Assembly (NCBI RefSeq): GCF_014287675.1 | Contig: NZ_JACOPQ010000014.1 | Span: 46,643-110,642, forward strand | DNA length: 64,000 nucleotides | Source: Lawsonibacter faecis | GTDB taxonomy: Bacteria > Bacillota > Clostridia > Oscillospirales > Oscillospiraceae | Direction of reading: 5' to 3' | Shown here: one piece after another, positions 15,760 through 23,652 of the stretch | Layout: each line of letters starts with the position of its first letter | Numbering within the stretch: the first letter of the stretch is position 1 | Program-made: the position numbers and the translations under genes | The notes under the pieces: generated by a model | Databases searched by the model: none | What the model was told of the DNA's origin: nothing | Seen by the model: only the letters and a program-made list of their open reading frames with translations

Positions 15760-17496
15760 TTACTCCAGCGCCCCCTTCTGCTGGGACTCGTAGAGGCCGC
15801 GGTAAAAATCGTTGGTCTTCAGAAGCTCGTCGTGAGTCCCCACCGCGTCGATCTTCCCGTCCTCCAGAATGATGATCTGGTCCGCGTCCTGGACGGAGGT
15901 CACCCGCTGGGCGATGATAATCTTCGTGGTGCCGGGCAGGCCCCGGGCCAGCCCCTGACGGATTTTGCCCTCGGTGGCAGTATCCACGGCGGAGGTGGAG
16001 TCGTCCAGAATCAGCACCTTGGGCGCCTTCAGGACGGCCCGGGCGATGCACAGCCGCTGCTTCTGCCCGCCGGAGACGTTCACGCCCCCCTGGCCAAGCT
16101 CGGTGTCATACCCGTTCTGGAGTCTGTCAATGAACTCGTCCACGCAGGCGATGGCGCAGGCGGCCTCAATCTCCTCGTCGGTGGCGTCCTCCTTGCCCCA
16201 GCGCAGGTTCTCCTTCACCGTGCCGGAAAAGAGGGTGTTCTTCTGCAGGACCATGGCGATGGCGTCCCGCAGATGGCGCAGGGGGTACTCCTTCACGTTC
16301 CGCCCGTCCACATACACCGCGCCCCCGGTCACGTCGTAGAGCCTGGGGATGAGCTGCACCAGGGTGGACTTGGCCGCGCCGGTCTGGCCCAGGATGCCCA
16401 CCGTCTGCCCGGCTCTGATGTGGAAGGATACATCGCTGAGCACATCCTCTTTTCCGTCCGCCTTGTACTTGAAGGACACATGGTCGAATACGATGTCCCC
16501 GGCAGCCACCTCGGCGCCGGGGTCGGTGACCCCCTCCTCCTCGGTGACGTCGATCTTTTCATCCAGCACCTCCACAATGCGCTTGCAGGAGGCCAGGGAG
16601 CGGGTGAGCATCAAAAACACGGCGGAGATCATCATCAGGGAGTTGAGCACCTGGAGCACGTAGCTTAAAAAGCCGGTGAGCGCCCCCACCTCCATGCCGC
16701 CCACCATGGTCAGCTTCCCGCCGAACCAGAGGATGGCGACGATGGTGGCGTACATCACAAGCTGCATGGCCGGCATATTGAGGGCGGCCAGCCGGAAGGC
16801 CTTCTCCGCGGTGGACTGGAGATTGGTGTTCACCTCTTTGAATTTCTCGTTTTCATAGTCCCCCCGGACGTAGGCCTTCACCACCCGGATGGCGGTCAGA
16901 TTCTCCTGGATGATGCGGTTGACCATGTCGATGGCGGCCTGCATCTTCCCGTACATAGGCCGCACCCGGCTCACAATCTGCCACAGGAGGAAGCCCAGCA
17001 GCGGCGCGGCCACCACGAATACGATGGCCAGCTTGGCGTTGATGGTGAAGGAGATGACCAGCGCCGTGATCATCATCACCGGCGAGCGGACGGCGGGCCG
17101 CAGGCCGGTGGCCACCGCGTTCTGGACGGCGGTCACGTCGCTGGTGAGACGGGTCACCAGCGACGAGGTCTGAAAGCGGTCCGTGTTGGCGAACGAAAAG
17201 GCCTGGATCTTTTTGTACTCCTCCCGCCGCAGCTCCGCGCCCAGCCCCTGGCCGCATACGGCGGCAAACTTGGCGCTCCCCGCCCCCAAAAACAGGGCGA
17301 TGACGGCACAAAGGCACATCAGCGCCCCCTGGGTGAAGATGTATCCCGTGTCCCCATTTTTTACGCCCACATCCACGATGTTGGCCATGAGTACGGGGAT
17401 GATGAGCTCGAACATACACTCCACCGCCACGCACAGCCCCGCCAGGAATGCGTATTTGCGATAGGGCTTCATATAGGAAAAAACGCGTATCAGCAT
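15760..17496 (-). CDS. ABC exporter, fused membrane and ATPase subunit (degenerate-site half)
   Basis: The 578-residue protein has a six-helix exporter domain followed by an ATPase domain. Walker A reads GQTGAAKST where GxxGxGKST is usual. Walker B ends in LILDDSTS, with Asp in place of the catalytic Glu. The signature VSGGQKQRL is normal. These changes mark the degenerate ATP site of a heterodimer, whose other face would be the LSQGQ signature of the partner encoded 87 bases downstream. It is first in the operon behind a sigma-A promoter and a MarR-like operator. Confidence 0.92.
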   Translation of the reverse strand: MLIRVFSYMKPYRKYAFLAGLCVAVECMFELIIPVLMANIVDVGVKNGDTGYIFTQGALMCLCAVIALFLGAGSAKFAAVCGQGLGAELRREEYKKIQAFSFANTDRFQTSSLVTRLTSDVTAVQNAVATGLRPAVRSPVMMITALVISFTINAKLAIVFVVAAPLLGFLLWQIVSRVRPMYGKMQAAIDMVNRIIQENLTAIRVVKAYVRGDYENEKFKEVNTNLQSTAEKAFRLAALNMPAMQLVMYATIVAILWFGGKLTMVGGMEVGALTGFLSYVLQVLNSLMMISAVFLMLTRSLASCKRIVEVLDEKIDVTEEEGVTDPGAEVAAGDIVFDHVSFKYKADGKEDVLSDVSFHIRAGQTVGILGQTGAAKSTLVQLIPRLYDVTGGAVYVDGRNVKEYPLRHLRDAIAMVLQKNTLFSGTVKENLRWGKEDATDEEIEAACAIACVDEFIDRLQNGYDTELGQGGVNVSGGQKQRLCIARAVLKAPKVLILDDSTSAVDTATEGKIRQGLARGLPGTTKIIIAQRVTSVQDADQIIILEDGKIDAVGTHDELLKTNDFYRGLYESQQKGALE

Positions 17497-17517
17497 GGTC
17501 CGATGCCTCCCGGTCTT

Positions 17518-17531
17518 ATTGCTTGCGCAAT
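17518..17531. promoter_or_regulatory. MarR-type operator candidate ATTGCTTGCGCAAT
   Basis: The inverted repeat has arms ATTGC and GCAAT, and overlapping TTGC...GCAA half-sites extend to 17546. It lies between the ABC operon's -10 box and its first start codon, well placed for repression by the MarR protein encoded in the same operon. Confidence 0.5.
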
Positions 17532-17547
17532 AATTGTCTTTGCAACC

Positions 17548-17576
17548 ATTGTATGCGCACGATTACAGAAAGTCAA
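17548..17576 (-). promoter_or_regulatory. Sigma-A promoter of the ABC exporter-MarR operon
   Basis: TTGACT and TACAAT with a 17-base spacer on the minus strand, about 50 bases before the first ABC gene. Confidence 0.75.
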
Positions 17577-17674
17577 CCGGAAAAGTGCTGAATTCCGCCC
17601 CGCGCCGTGGTATCATATTAGGTGCTTTTAAAGCCGTTCGCGCCCCTCATCCCTCCATGAAAGGTCCTGATTCC

Positions 17675-18814
17675 ATGCCAAACCTCTTCGACTACCTGTC
17701 CTGGAGGGGGGATCTGCCCCTCTCCGCCGCCCCCTTCAACGATGTGGACAGCCTCATTCTCTGCGCATTGTGCTATGTCCGTCTGGACGGCCTGGTCCCC
17801 GCACCCGGCGAACCGGGGAACGTGACGGTGGCCCGGGCGGCGGAGCGCCTCTTCGCCGCCCGCACCGAACCCCTGCCGGACGCCGGCACCAGGGACTTCG
17901 ATCAGCACAACCTCCTCCTGCTGGACGCCCTCTCCCGCACGCCCCGGTTCATGGACCTCCCCCTCTCGGGCTACGTGAGCCGCCACGATACCGCCGCCGA
18001 GGAGCAGTTCGCCGCCCTGGCCGTGGATTTGGGGGGCGGCGAGGGGTATCTGGCCTTCCGCGGGACGGACAGCAGCCTGGTGGGCTGGAAGGAGGATTTC
18101 AACATGGCCTTCCTGCCCTTCATCCCCTCCCAGCGCTCGGCGGCGGAGTACCTGGCCCAGGTGGGGAAGGACTTTAGGAGACTCCGCCTGGGGGGCCACT
18201 CCAAGGGGGGCAATCTGGCGGTATACGCCGCCACCCGCTGCGGCAGGGCCATGCAGCGCAGGCTTCTCGCCGTCTACAATAACGACGGCCCCGGCTTCCA
18301 TACCGACGTGCTCTCCTGCCCCGAGTACCTGTCCGTCCGGAATCGGGTGCACACCTTTGTCCCCCAGTCCTCCGTTGTGGGCATGCTGCTGGACCACGAG
18401 GAGAGCTACACCGTGGTCCACTCCACCCAGACGGGCCTGCTCCAGCACGACCCCTACTCCTGGCAGGTGCTGGGCCCCGGCTTTGTCTGCCTGGACACCG
18501 TCACAGGCGGCAGCAAATTCTTCAGCCTCACCATGAAGCGGTGGGTGGCGGCCATGGAGCCCACCGTCCGGGAGACCTTTGTGGACGCCCTTTTCGACGT
18601 GCTGGGGGCCACCAGCGCCGGCACCCTGGAGGAGCTGTCTGAGCGCTGGTGGGAGAGCGCCGGGGCGGTCCTCGCCGCCCTCAAGGACCTGGACGACGAG
18701 ACCCGCCGGGCACTCACGGAGACCTTCGGCCTCCTGGTGGACGCGGTCCGGCAGACCATGCCGGAGCTCCTGCCCAAATCTCCGCCCCTGCCCCGCCTGG
18801 GTAAGCGCCCGTAG
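17675..18814 (+). CDS. Mbeg1-like (DUF2974) alpha/beta-hydrolase family protein
   Basis: The 379-residue protein starts MPNLFDYLSWRGDLPLS, typical of Mbeg1-like proteins. It carries a lipase-like core with GGHSKGGNLAVYAA, in which the serine is the presumed nucleophile, and FRGTDSSLVGWKEDFNM as the oxyanion region. The substrate is unknown. I chose the ATG at 17675, with AAAGG 10 bases upstream. The frame is open further upstream to 17534 but that part has no family resemblance. It is monocistronic, with a terminator shared with the convergent TetR gene. Confidence 0.85.
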   Translation: MPNLFDYLSWRGDLPLSAAPFNDVDSLILCALCYVRLDGLVPAPGEPGNVTVARAAERLFAARTEPLPDAGTRDFDQHNLLLLDALSRTPRFMDLPLSGYVSRHDTAAEEQFAALAVDLGGGEGYLAFRGTDSSLVGWKEDFNMAFLPFIPSQRSAAEYLAQVGKDFRRLRLGGHSKGGNLAVYAATRCGRAMQRRLLAVYNNDGPGFHTDVLSCPEYLSVRNRVHTFVPQSSVVGMLLDHEESYTVVHSTQTGLLQHDPYSWQVLGPGFVCLDTVTGGSKFFSLTMKRWVAAMEPTVRETFVDALFDVLGATSAGTLEELSERWWESAGAVLAALKDLDDETRRALTETFGLLVDAVRQTMPELLPKSPPLPRLGKRP

Positions 18815-18971
18815 GCCGCACTCGGACATTCCTGCAGGCCCCGCAGAATGGCCCCCTCCGCGCCGGCGGCGGCCATTGGGCGCTGCGGAAACGCAGCTGC
18901 GGGCGCAGCCCTCAATGCCCTCCATCCAGCCTCTCGCGCCAAACGAATATTGACGCCGAATCATCCGAGAG

Positions 18972-19010
18972 CAAAAACACGCGGACGGCATTGCCGTCCG
19001 CGTGTTTTTG
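18972..19010. terminator. Bidirectional terminator between the hydrolase and TetR genes
   Basis: CAAAAACACGCGGACGGCA pairs with its complement, with U-tracts on both strands. The stretch 18815-18971 before it holds GC-rich inverted repeats (for example GGCGCTGCGG near 18880) but no gene I recognise. Confidence 0.88.
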
Positions 19011-19011
19011 C

Positions 19012-19566
19012 TTATTTTGAGAATTTCTCCAGCGCATGGCGGAACTCGCCCTCCAAAAGCCTGGCCACCCGGTCCACAATGGTCTCCGGGTCCTCCTTCA
19101 TGTCGCTGGAGATCCAGTCCAGCATAATGCCCACAAAAGCATATTTGAAAAAATCCGCGATGAACGCCTTATCCCCGTCGGACACATTGAGACCCTTGTC
19201 GTTCTCCTCCAGCACGTCGGCGAGGAACTGCTGGACCATGCTGTAGAGGTAGCGGTCCAGGTGTTCCCGGCCATTGCTGCGGAAGATGTGAAGAATCATG
19301 CCCCGGTTTTCCTTCACATAGCGGAAGGTATTGAGAAAGCCCTCCCTCCAGGTTCCGGCGTGCTTGTTGTCGGCGATGACCGCCTCGGCCTCGGTGGTAA
19401 ACACCCAGAGGAGCAGATCGTAAATGTCCTGGAAATGATAATAAAAGGTCTGGCGGTTGACCTCGCAGTCCTCCACAATATCCTTTACGGTAATATTGTC
19501 CAGGGGACGCTCCTTGAGCAGCTTTTTCAGGGAGGCTGCCAGTGCGCGTTTGGTGGTCTGAGCCAT
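19012..19566 (-). CDS. TetR/AcrR-family regulator
   Basis: The 184-residue protein has an N-terminal helix-turn-helix (VKDIVEDCEVNRQTFYYHFQ, residues about 27-46) and a variable C-terminal ligand domain like the DhaS/TetR_C_8 group. A perfect AGGAGGTGAT ribosome binding site sets the start at 19566. It is divergent from the TSCPD gene with 135 bases between, and an imperfect dyad (GATACATATTGTACC, 19605-19619) covers its own -10 region, suggesting autorepression. Confidence 0.9.
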   Translation of the reverse strand: MAQTTKRALAASLKKLLKERPLDNITVKDIVEDCEVNRQTFYYHFQDIYDLLLWVFTTEAEAVIADNKHAGTWREGFLNTFRYVKENRGMILHIFRSNGREHLDRYLYSMVQQFLADVLEENDKGLNVSDGDKAFIADFFKYAFVGIMLDWISSDMKEDPETIVDRVARLLEGEFRHALEKFSK

Positions 19567-19604
19567 GAAATCACCTCCTGGGAATGGCATGCTGCAGTCT
19601 GATT

Positions 19605-19619
19605 GATACATATTGTACC
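19605..19619. promoter_or_regulatory. Candidate TetR operator over the TetR promoter
   Basis: GATACATATTGTACC is an imperfect dyad that includes the minus-strand -10 TACAAT. That box is paired with TTGCCT at 17 bases. Confidence 0.4.
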
Positions 19620-19701
19620 ACAAACCTTTTTTCCAGGCAACCCATTGCGTTTTCAGGCGTTTTCCTGTATAATGGCGCCTGAATGAAGGGAGGGTCACGC
19701 T

Positions 19702-19950
19702 ATGACCATCGACTACAAGACCAGGGGCACCTGCTCCACCCGGATGCGCATTGAAGTGGAGGACGGCGTCATTCAGTCCTTGGACGTCTCCAACGGCTGC
19801 GACGGCAATCTCCAGGGTCTCTCCCGTCTGGTGGCGGGGATGAGGGTGGAGGACGTCATTGCCCGGCTGGAGGGCATCAGCTGCGGCGGCAAACCCACCT
19901 CCTGCCCCGACCAGCTTGCCAAAGCCCTCAAGCAGTCCCTATACCCATAA
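19702..19950 (+). CDS. TSCPD-domain protein (TIGR03905 family)
   Basis: The 82-residue protein starts MTIDYKTRGTCSTRM and has NGCDGNLQGLSRLVAGM and ISCGGKPTSCPDQLAKAL, the small cysteine-rich TSCPD domain also found at the C-terminus of some ribonucleotide reductases. Its function as a free domain is not known. A good promoter (TTGCGT, 17 bases, TATAAT) lies directly upstream. It may head a transcript with the permease and fetAB. Confidence 0.88.
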   Translation: MTIDYKTRGTCSTRMRIEVEDGVIQSLDVSNGCDGNLQGLSRLVAGMRVEDVIARLEGISCGGKPTSCPDQLAKALKQSLYP

Positions 19951-20036
19951 ATTAAGTTTTTGCAAAAAAGAGAAAAGGCGGCTCCAACGGCGGTTGTTTG
20001 CGCCGATGGGGCCGTTTTCTGCGAGGAGAATCCCAT

Positions 20037-21164
20037 ATGGAGCGTACTTTCCTGCAAAAATGCGCGGCTGTGATGAAACAAGAGGCCGTCTCCTGCATTG
20101 CGCTGGCCTGCGCGCTGATCTCCATGGTTTTTGTGCCCCCAAACGCGGACTATGTAAGCTATATCGACTTTCGCGTGCTGGCCCTCCTATTCTGTCTGAT
20201 GGCGGTGGTGGCGGGGCTGCAGGACTGCGGCGTCTTCGCAGTCCTGGCCCAGAAGCTCCTCTCCGGGCGGCGGCGGATGCGGTTCATCTCCCTGGTGCTG
20301 GTGCTGCTGCCCTTCTTCACCTCCATGCTCATCACCAACGATGTGGCCCTGATCACCTTCGTGCCCTTCACGCTGCTGGTGCTGGGGCTGGTGGGGCGGA
20401 TGGAGCGGGCGGTCTACCTCGTCGCCCTCCAGACCGTGGCCGCCAATCTGGGCAGCATGGCCACGCCGGTGGGCAATCCACAGAATCTCTACCTCTACTC
20501 GGCCTTTCAAATCCCCGCCTGGGACTTCTTCGCCGCCACGCTGCCCCTGACCCTGGTGAGCCTTATCGGGCTGGCGGCCGCCGCCGTCTGCGTCAGGCCC
20601 GAGGGCATTGAGGTCCGCTTCCCCGAGCGGCAGCGCCTGCGTAAGCCCCGGCAGCTGGGGATGATGGGGCTGCTCTTTGCCCTGTGCCTCCTCTCCGTCT
20701 TCCACGCCCTCCACTACGCGGTGCTGCTGGCCGTGGTCCTTTTCTGCCTGATTTTGTTCGCCCGCCGGCTCCTGGCGCGGGTGGACTACGGACTGCTCTT
20801 CACCTTCGTGTGTTTTTTCATCTTCGCGGGGAACATCGGGAACATCCCGGCGGTAAAGGCGCTGCTCTCCGACCTGATGGCGGCGAATGGATTCCTCACC
20901 GCCCTGGGCGCCAGCCAGCTCATCAGCAACGTGCCCGCGGCGGTGCTCCTCTCCGGCTTCACGGCGGACTGGAGGGGGCTCCTGCTGGGGACCGACGTGG
21001 GCGCTCTGGGCACGCTCATCGCCTCCCTGGCGAGCCTCATCTCCTTCCGGCTCTATCTGCGGTCCGAGGGGGCGAAGCCCCTGCGCTACCTGGGCGTGTT
21101 CACCCTGGTGAATATCGTGGGTCTCGCGGTTTTAATTGGCGTTTCTTTCCTCTTTATCCTTTAG
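20037..21164 (+). CDS. SLC13/ArsB-type anion permease
   Basis: The 375-residue protein has about ten membrane segments. It carries the ion-transporter superfamily repeats: TNDVALITFVPFTLLVLG and a second re-entrant segment ASQLISNVPAAVLLSGF in the C-terminal half, plus ANLGSMATPVGNPQNLYLYS. These motifs fit SLC13/ArsB/CitM-like permeases. The substrate (citrate, other anion or arsenite) cannot be told. I chose the ATG at 20037, with GAGGAG 8 bases upstream. It precedes fetA by 40 bases. Confidence 0.85.
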   Translation: MERTFLQKCAAVMKQEAVSCIALACALISMVFVPPNADYVSYIDFRVLALLFCLMAVVAGLQDCGVFAVLAQKLLSGRRRMRFISLVLVLLPFFTSMLITNDVALITFVPFTLLVLGLVGRMERAVYLVALQTVAANLGSMATPVGNPQNLYLYSAFQIPAWDFFAATLPLTLVSLIGLAAAAVCVRPEGIEVRFPERQRLRKPRQLGMMGLLFALCLLSVFHALHYAVLLAVVLFCLILFARRLLARVDYGLLFTFVCFFIFAGNIGNIPAVKALLSDLMAANGFLTALGASQLISNVPAAVLLSGFTADWRGLLLGTDVGALGTLIASLASLISFRLYLRSEGAKPLRYLGVFTLVNIVGLAVLIGVSFLFIL

Positions 21165-21204
21165 GCCGGACGGGCAAACTATTGTGAAGTTTGGGGGCGG
21201 GCGT

Positions 21205-21837
21205 ATGTTTGAAATTGAAGGGCTGAAATACAAGCACGTTCTGGACATTCCGCATCTGGTGCTGGACCACCCCATCACCTGCATCGTGGGCGCGTCGGGC
21301 AGCGGGAAGACCACCCTGCTGCGGCACCTGAACCGGCTGTACGCGCCGGATGCGGGACGTATCCGCTACGACGGCGAGGATCTGGCCGCCATGGACCCGG
21401 TGGAGCTGCGGCGGCGTGTGGTCATGCTGGGACAGACTCCGGTGCTCTACGACGGCACCGTGGGGGACAACCTCCAAATCGGCCTGAAATTTGCCCAGCG
21501 CCTCCCCGCTCCGGACCGGGAGCTGCGCGCCGCCCTGGAGCAGGTGGGCCTTGGCAAGTCGCCGGAGGACTGGTGCGACAAGCTCTCCGGCGGGGAGAAG
21601 CAGCGGCTCTGCCTGGCCCGGGTGCTCCTGATGGACCCGGAGACCTACCTGCTGGACGAGCCGTCGGCCGCCCTGGACAAGTCCACGGAGGACTTTGTCA
21701 TCGGCCATCTGGCGGAGCACGCGCGGAAAAACGGGAAGCGTCTGGTCATCGTCACCCACTCAGAGCAGGTATCCGCCCGGTTTCCGGGGGATATGGTGCG
21801 GATCCAGGCCGGACAGACGGGAGGATACGAGGGATGA
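21205..21837 (+). CDS. fetA: ABC transporter ATP-binding protein, FetA-like
   Basis: The 210-residue single-domain ATPase has Walker A GASGSGKTT, signature LSGGEKQRL, Walker B TYLLDEPSAALD and the H-loop VTHSEQ. It is short and pairs with the FetB-type membrane protein whose start codon overlaps its stop (ATGA). In E. coli FetAB exports iron and aids peroxide resistance. The first codon was set at 21205, where the ATPase fold begins. The ribosome binding site is weak (GGGGGCGG). Confidence 0.87.
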   Translation: MFEIEGLKYKHVLDIPHLVLDHPITCIVGASGSGKTTLLRHLNRLYAPDAGRIRYDGEDLAAMDPVELRRRVVMLGQTPVLYDGTVGDNLQIGLKFAQRLPAPDRELRAALEQVGLGKSPEDWCDKLSGGEKQRLCLARVLLMDPETYLLDEPSAALDKSTEDFVIGHLAEHARKNGKRLVIVTHSEQVSARFPGDMVRIQAGQTGGYEG

Positions 21838-22628
21838 ACAACAGCTCGGTCATGGACCTGCCCATCCTCAATCTCGCCATCGCCTATGTCTTCGTGCTCC
21901 TCCTCCTTCTGATTTTCAAGGCCAGGGGCATCCGGCGGGAAAGGCAGATTCTCATTGCCGCCACACGCATGACCATCCAGCTCACCGTCATGGGGTATAT
22001 CCTCATGTTTGTGTTTGAAAATCCGAGCTGGTGGCTCACGCTGCTCATGCTGGCGGTGATGCTCTCCTTCGCCATGTACAACGCCGTCAAGCGGGTGAAG
22101 GTGGAGATGTCGAAAGAGCTCAAGCGCCTGGTCTGCCTCTCCATGGCGGCGGGGTATACCGTCACGGCGGCGGTATTTCTCTTCGTCGTACTGCGGATCA
22201 ACCCCTGGTTTGACCCCCAGTACTGCATCCCTATCTCAGGTATGATTGTGGGCAACTCCATGACGGGCATCGCCCTGGGCGCCAACAAGCTGTGCAGCGG
22301 GATGCGGGAGCGGCGCGAGCTGGTGGAAAACTCCCTCATGCTGGGGGCCACCCCGGCGGCGGCGGCCCGGGGCGTGGTCAACGATGCCTTCGACAGCGCC
22401 ATCCTGCCCACCATGAACAATATGCTGACCATGGGCATCGTCTCCCTGCCGGGGATGATGACCGGGCAGATTCTCTCCGGCACCTTTCCCCTCACGGCCA
22501 TCAAATACCAAATCGGCATCATGCTGGCGATTCTGGGCTGCACGGCGCTGACGGTGGTGATTTTCGTCACCCTGGGGTACAAGACCTTCTTTACAAAATA
22601 CGCGGCGTTGAGAGATTTGGAGCACTGA
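21834..22628 (+). CDS. fetB: FetB-family ABC permease (UPF0014)
   Basis: The 264-residue protein has seven predicted membrane segments and the UPF0014/FetB hallmarks: IAATRMTIQLTVMGYIL near the start, ISGMIVGNSMTGIALG, and the long cytoplasmic segment ENSLMLGATPAAAARGVVNDAF followed by LPGMMTGQILSG. It forms a transporter with the FetA-like ATPase. Iron or another metal is the family expectation. A terminator follows immediately. Confidence 0.9.
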   Translation: MNNSSVMDLPILNLAIAYVFVLLLLLIFKARGIRRERQILIAATRMTIQLTVMGYILMFVFENPSWWLTLLMLAVMLSFAMYNAVKRVKVEMSKELKRLVCLSMAAGYTVTAAVFLFVVLRINPWFDPQYCIPISGMIVGNSMTGIALGANKLCSGMRERRELVENSLMLGATPAAAARGVVNDAFDSAILPTMNNMLTMGIVSLPGMMTGQILSGTFPLTAIKYQIGIMLAILGCTALTVVIFVTLGYKTFFTKYAALRDLEH

Positions 22629-22674
22629 AAGCTCCCCCGGTCCACGGGCTGAACCTGGGCCGGGGGAGCTTTTT
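22628..22674. terminator. Terminator between fetB and the convergent MerR gene
   Basis: AAAGCTCCCCCGG pairs with CCGGGGGAGCTTT and is followed by T residues. The stem lies against both stop codons, so it can serve both strands. Confidence 0.85.
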
Positions 22675-23468
22675 CATGCGTTTGCGATGGGGAAGAGCAC
22701 CCCGGTCTCCAGCTCCTCGGGGCTTGCGGCCTGCGCCTCGTCCTTCAGGTAGCGCTCCACCGCGCCGCCGCAGACCTTGTACTCCGGGTGTGCCGCCAGC
22801 CAGGCGCAGAGTGCGTCGTAGGCGTACCGCACCGTCTCGTAGGGGCCCACATGGGTCACAGCGGCGAATTTGCCCGCCGGGAATTCCTTTACATCCGGGT
22901 GGTCCCCGGAGACCGCCACCTGGGCCTCCACATCCATGGACTCGTAGTTGAACTCCTCCCCCAGGAAGAGCAGCTGTGCCGCCCCAGCCCGCCGGAGGCC
23001 CCGGGCCTCCATCTCACGGTAGAGCGCCTGGAACAGCTCGTGGGTCTGGCCGATGGAGATGGTCCTGCGCAGGCCCAGCACCCGCATGGCGGGCGCTTCC
23101 ATCTCAATGACATGGTACTGGTCTTTTAACATGCCGGTTCCCTCCATACGGAGGATGTCCTCCTCCATCCGGCGCAGGCTTTTCCGCAGCTCCTCCAACT
23201 CCCGGTGGGCCTCCACCCGCCGCCGCTGAATCCGCCGCGAGAGCTCCTGCTGTCCCAGGGGCAGAAGCTGGGCCACCTGGGACAGGGAGAAGCCGTAGCT
23301 CTTCAGGGTCTCAATCTGGATCAGGGTGGAGAGCTGTGCCTCGTCATAGTAGCGGTAGGCGGTGTCCGGGTCCACATGGGCGGGGCGCAGGAGGCCGATG
23401 GCGTCGTAATGGCGCAGCATCCGGGCGGAGACATGGCTGAGCTTGGAAAAGGCGCCGATGGTGTACAT
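22674..23468 (-). CDS. MerR-family regulator with C-terminal GyrI-like effector domain
   Basis: The 264-residue protein has a MerR winged helix (YTIGAFSKLSHVSARMLRHY, then DPDTAYRYYDEAQL), a coiled-coil linker and a GyrI-like effector-binding domain (about residues 115-264) as in BmrR/BltR. It was given the ATG at 23468, because AGGAGG is 6 bases upstream of it and only 1 base from the earlier ATG at 23474. The gene carries its own 19-bp-spacer promoter. The likely ligand is a cationic drug or other amphipathic compound. Confidence 0.9.
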   Translation of the reverse strand: MYTIGAFSKLSHVSARMLRHYDAIGLLRPAHVDPDTAYRYYDEAQLSTLIQIETLKSYGFSLSQVAQLLPLGQQELSRRIQRRRVEAHRELEELRKSLRRMEEDILRMEGTGMLKDQYHVIEMEAPAMRVLGLRRTISIGQTHELFQALYREMEARGLRRAGAAQLLFLGEEFNYESMDVEAQVAVSGDHPDVKEFPAGKFAAVTHVGPYETVRYAYDALCAWLAAHPEYKVCGGAVERYLKDEAQAASPEELETGVLFPIANA

Positions 23469-23511
23469 GGGCATCCTCCTCAAATTGAATTGGGGACCGG
23501 TCCCTGAAGAT

Positions 23512-23542
23512 ATCCTACACCCTGACACATTGAGAAGGTCAA
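23512..23542 (-). promoter_or_regulatory. MerR-type promoter with 19-base spacer and internal dyad
   Basis: TTGACC and TAGGAT are 19 bases apart on the minus strand. The arms ACCTT...AGGGT form the dyad typical of MerR-activated promoters. A second palindrome (GGGACCGGTCCC, 23493-23504) lies between the promoter and the ribosome binding site. Confidence 0.7.
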
Positions 23543-23601
23543 GAGGTTTTTTCATTTTCTTCATTTGACAGCGGGGACGGCGGGCGCTGACTGAAACCTC
23601 C

Positions 23602-23647
23602 GCATGGAAAAGCGGCGGCAAGCATTGCTTGCCGCCGCTTTTCCATG
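23602..23647 (-). terminator. Terminator after nagA
   Basis: A stem of about 20 bp built on AAAAGCGGCGGCAAGCA and its complement, 6 bases after the nagA stop. It closes the sialic-acid operon. Confidence 0.8.
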
Positions 23648-23652
23648 CGCCG

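Noticed and set aside
18815..18971. GC-rich inverted repeats after the Mbeg1-like gene as a third copy of the dispersed 90-bp element
   Set aside because: It shares no alignable block with the copies at 39889 and 63509 by eye.
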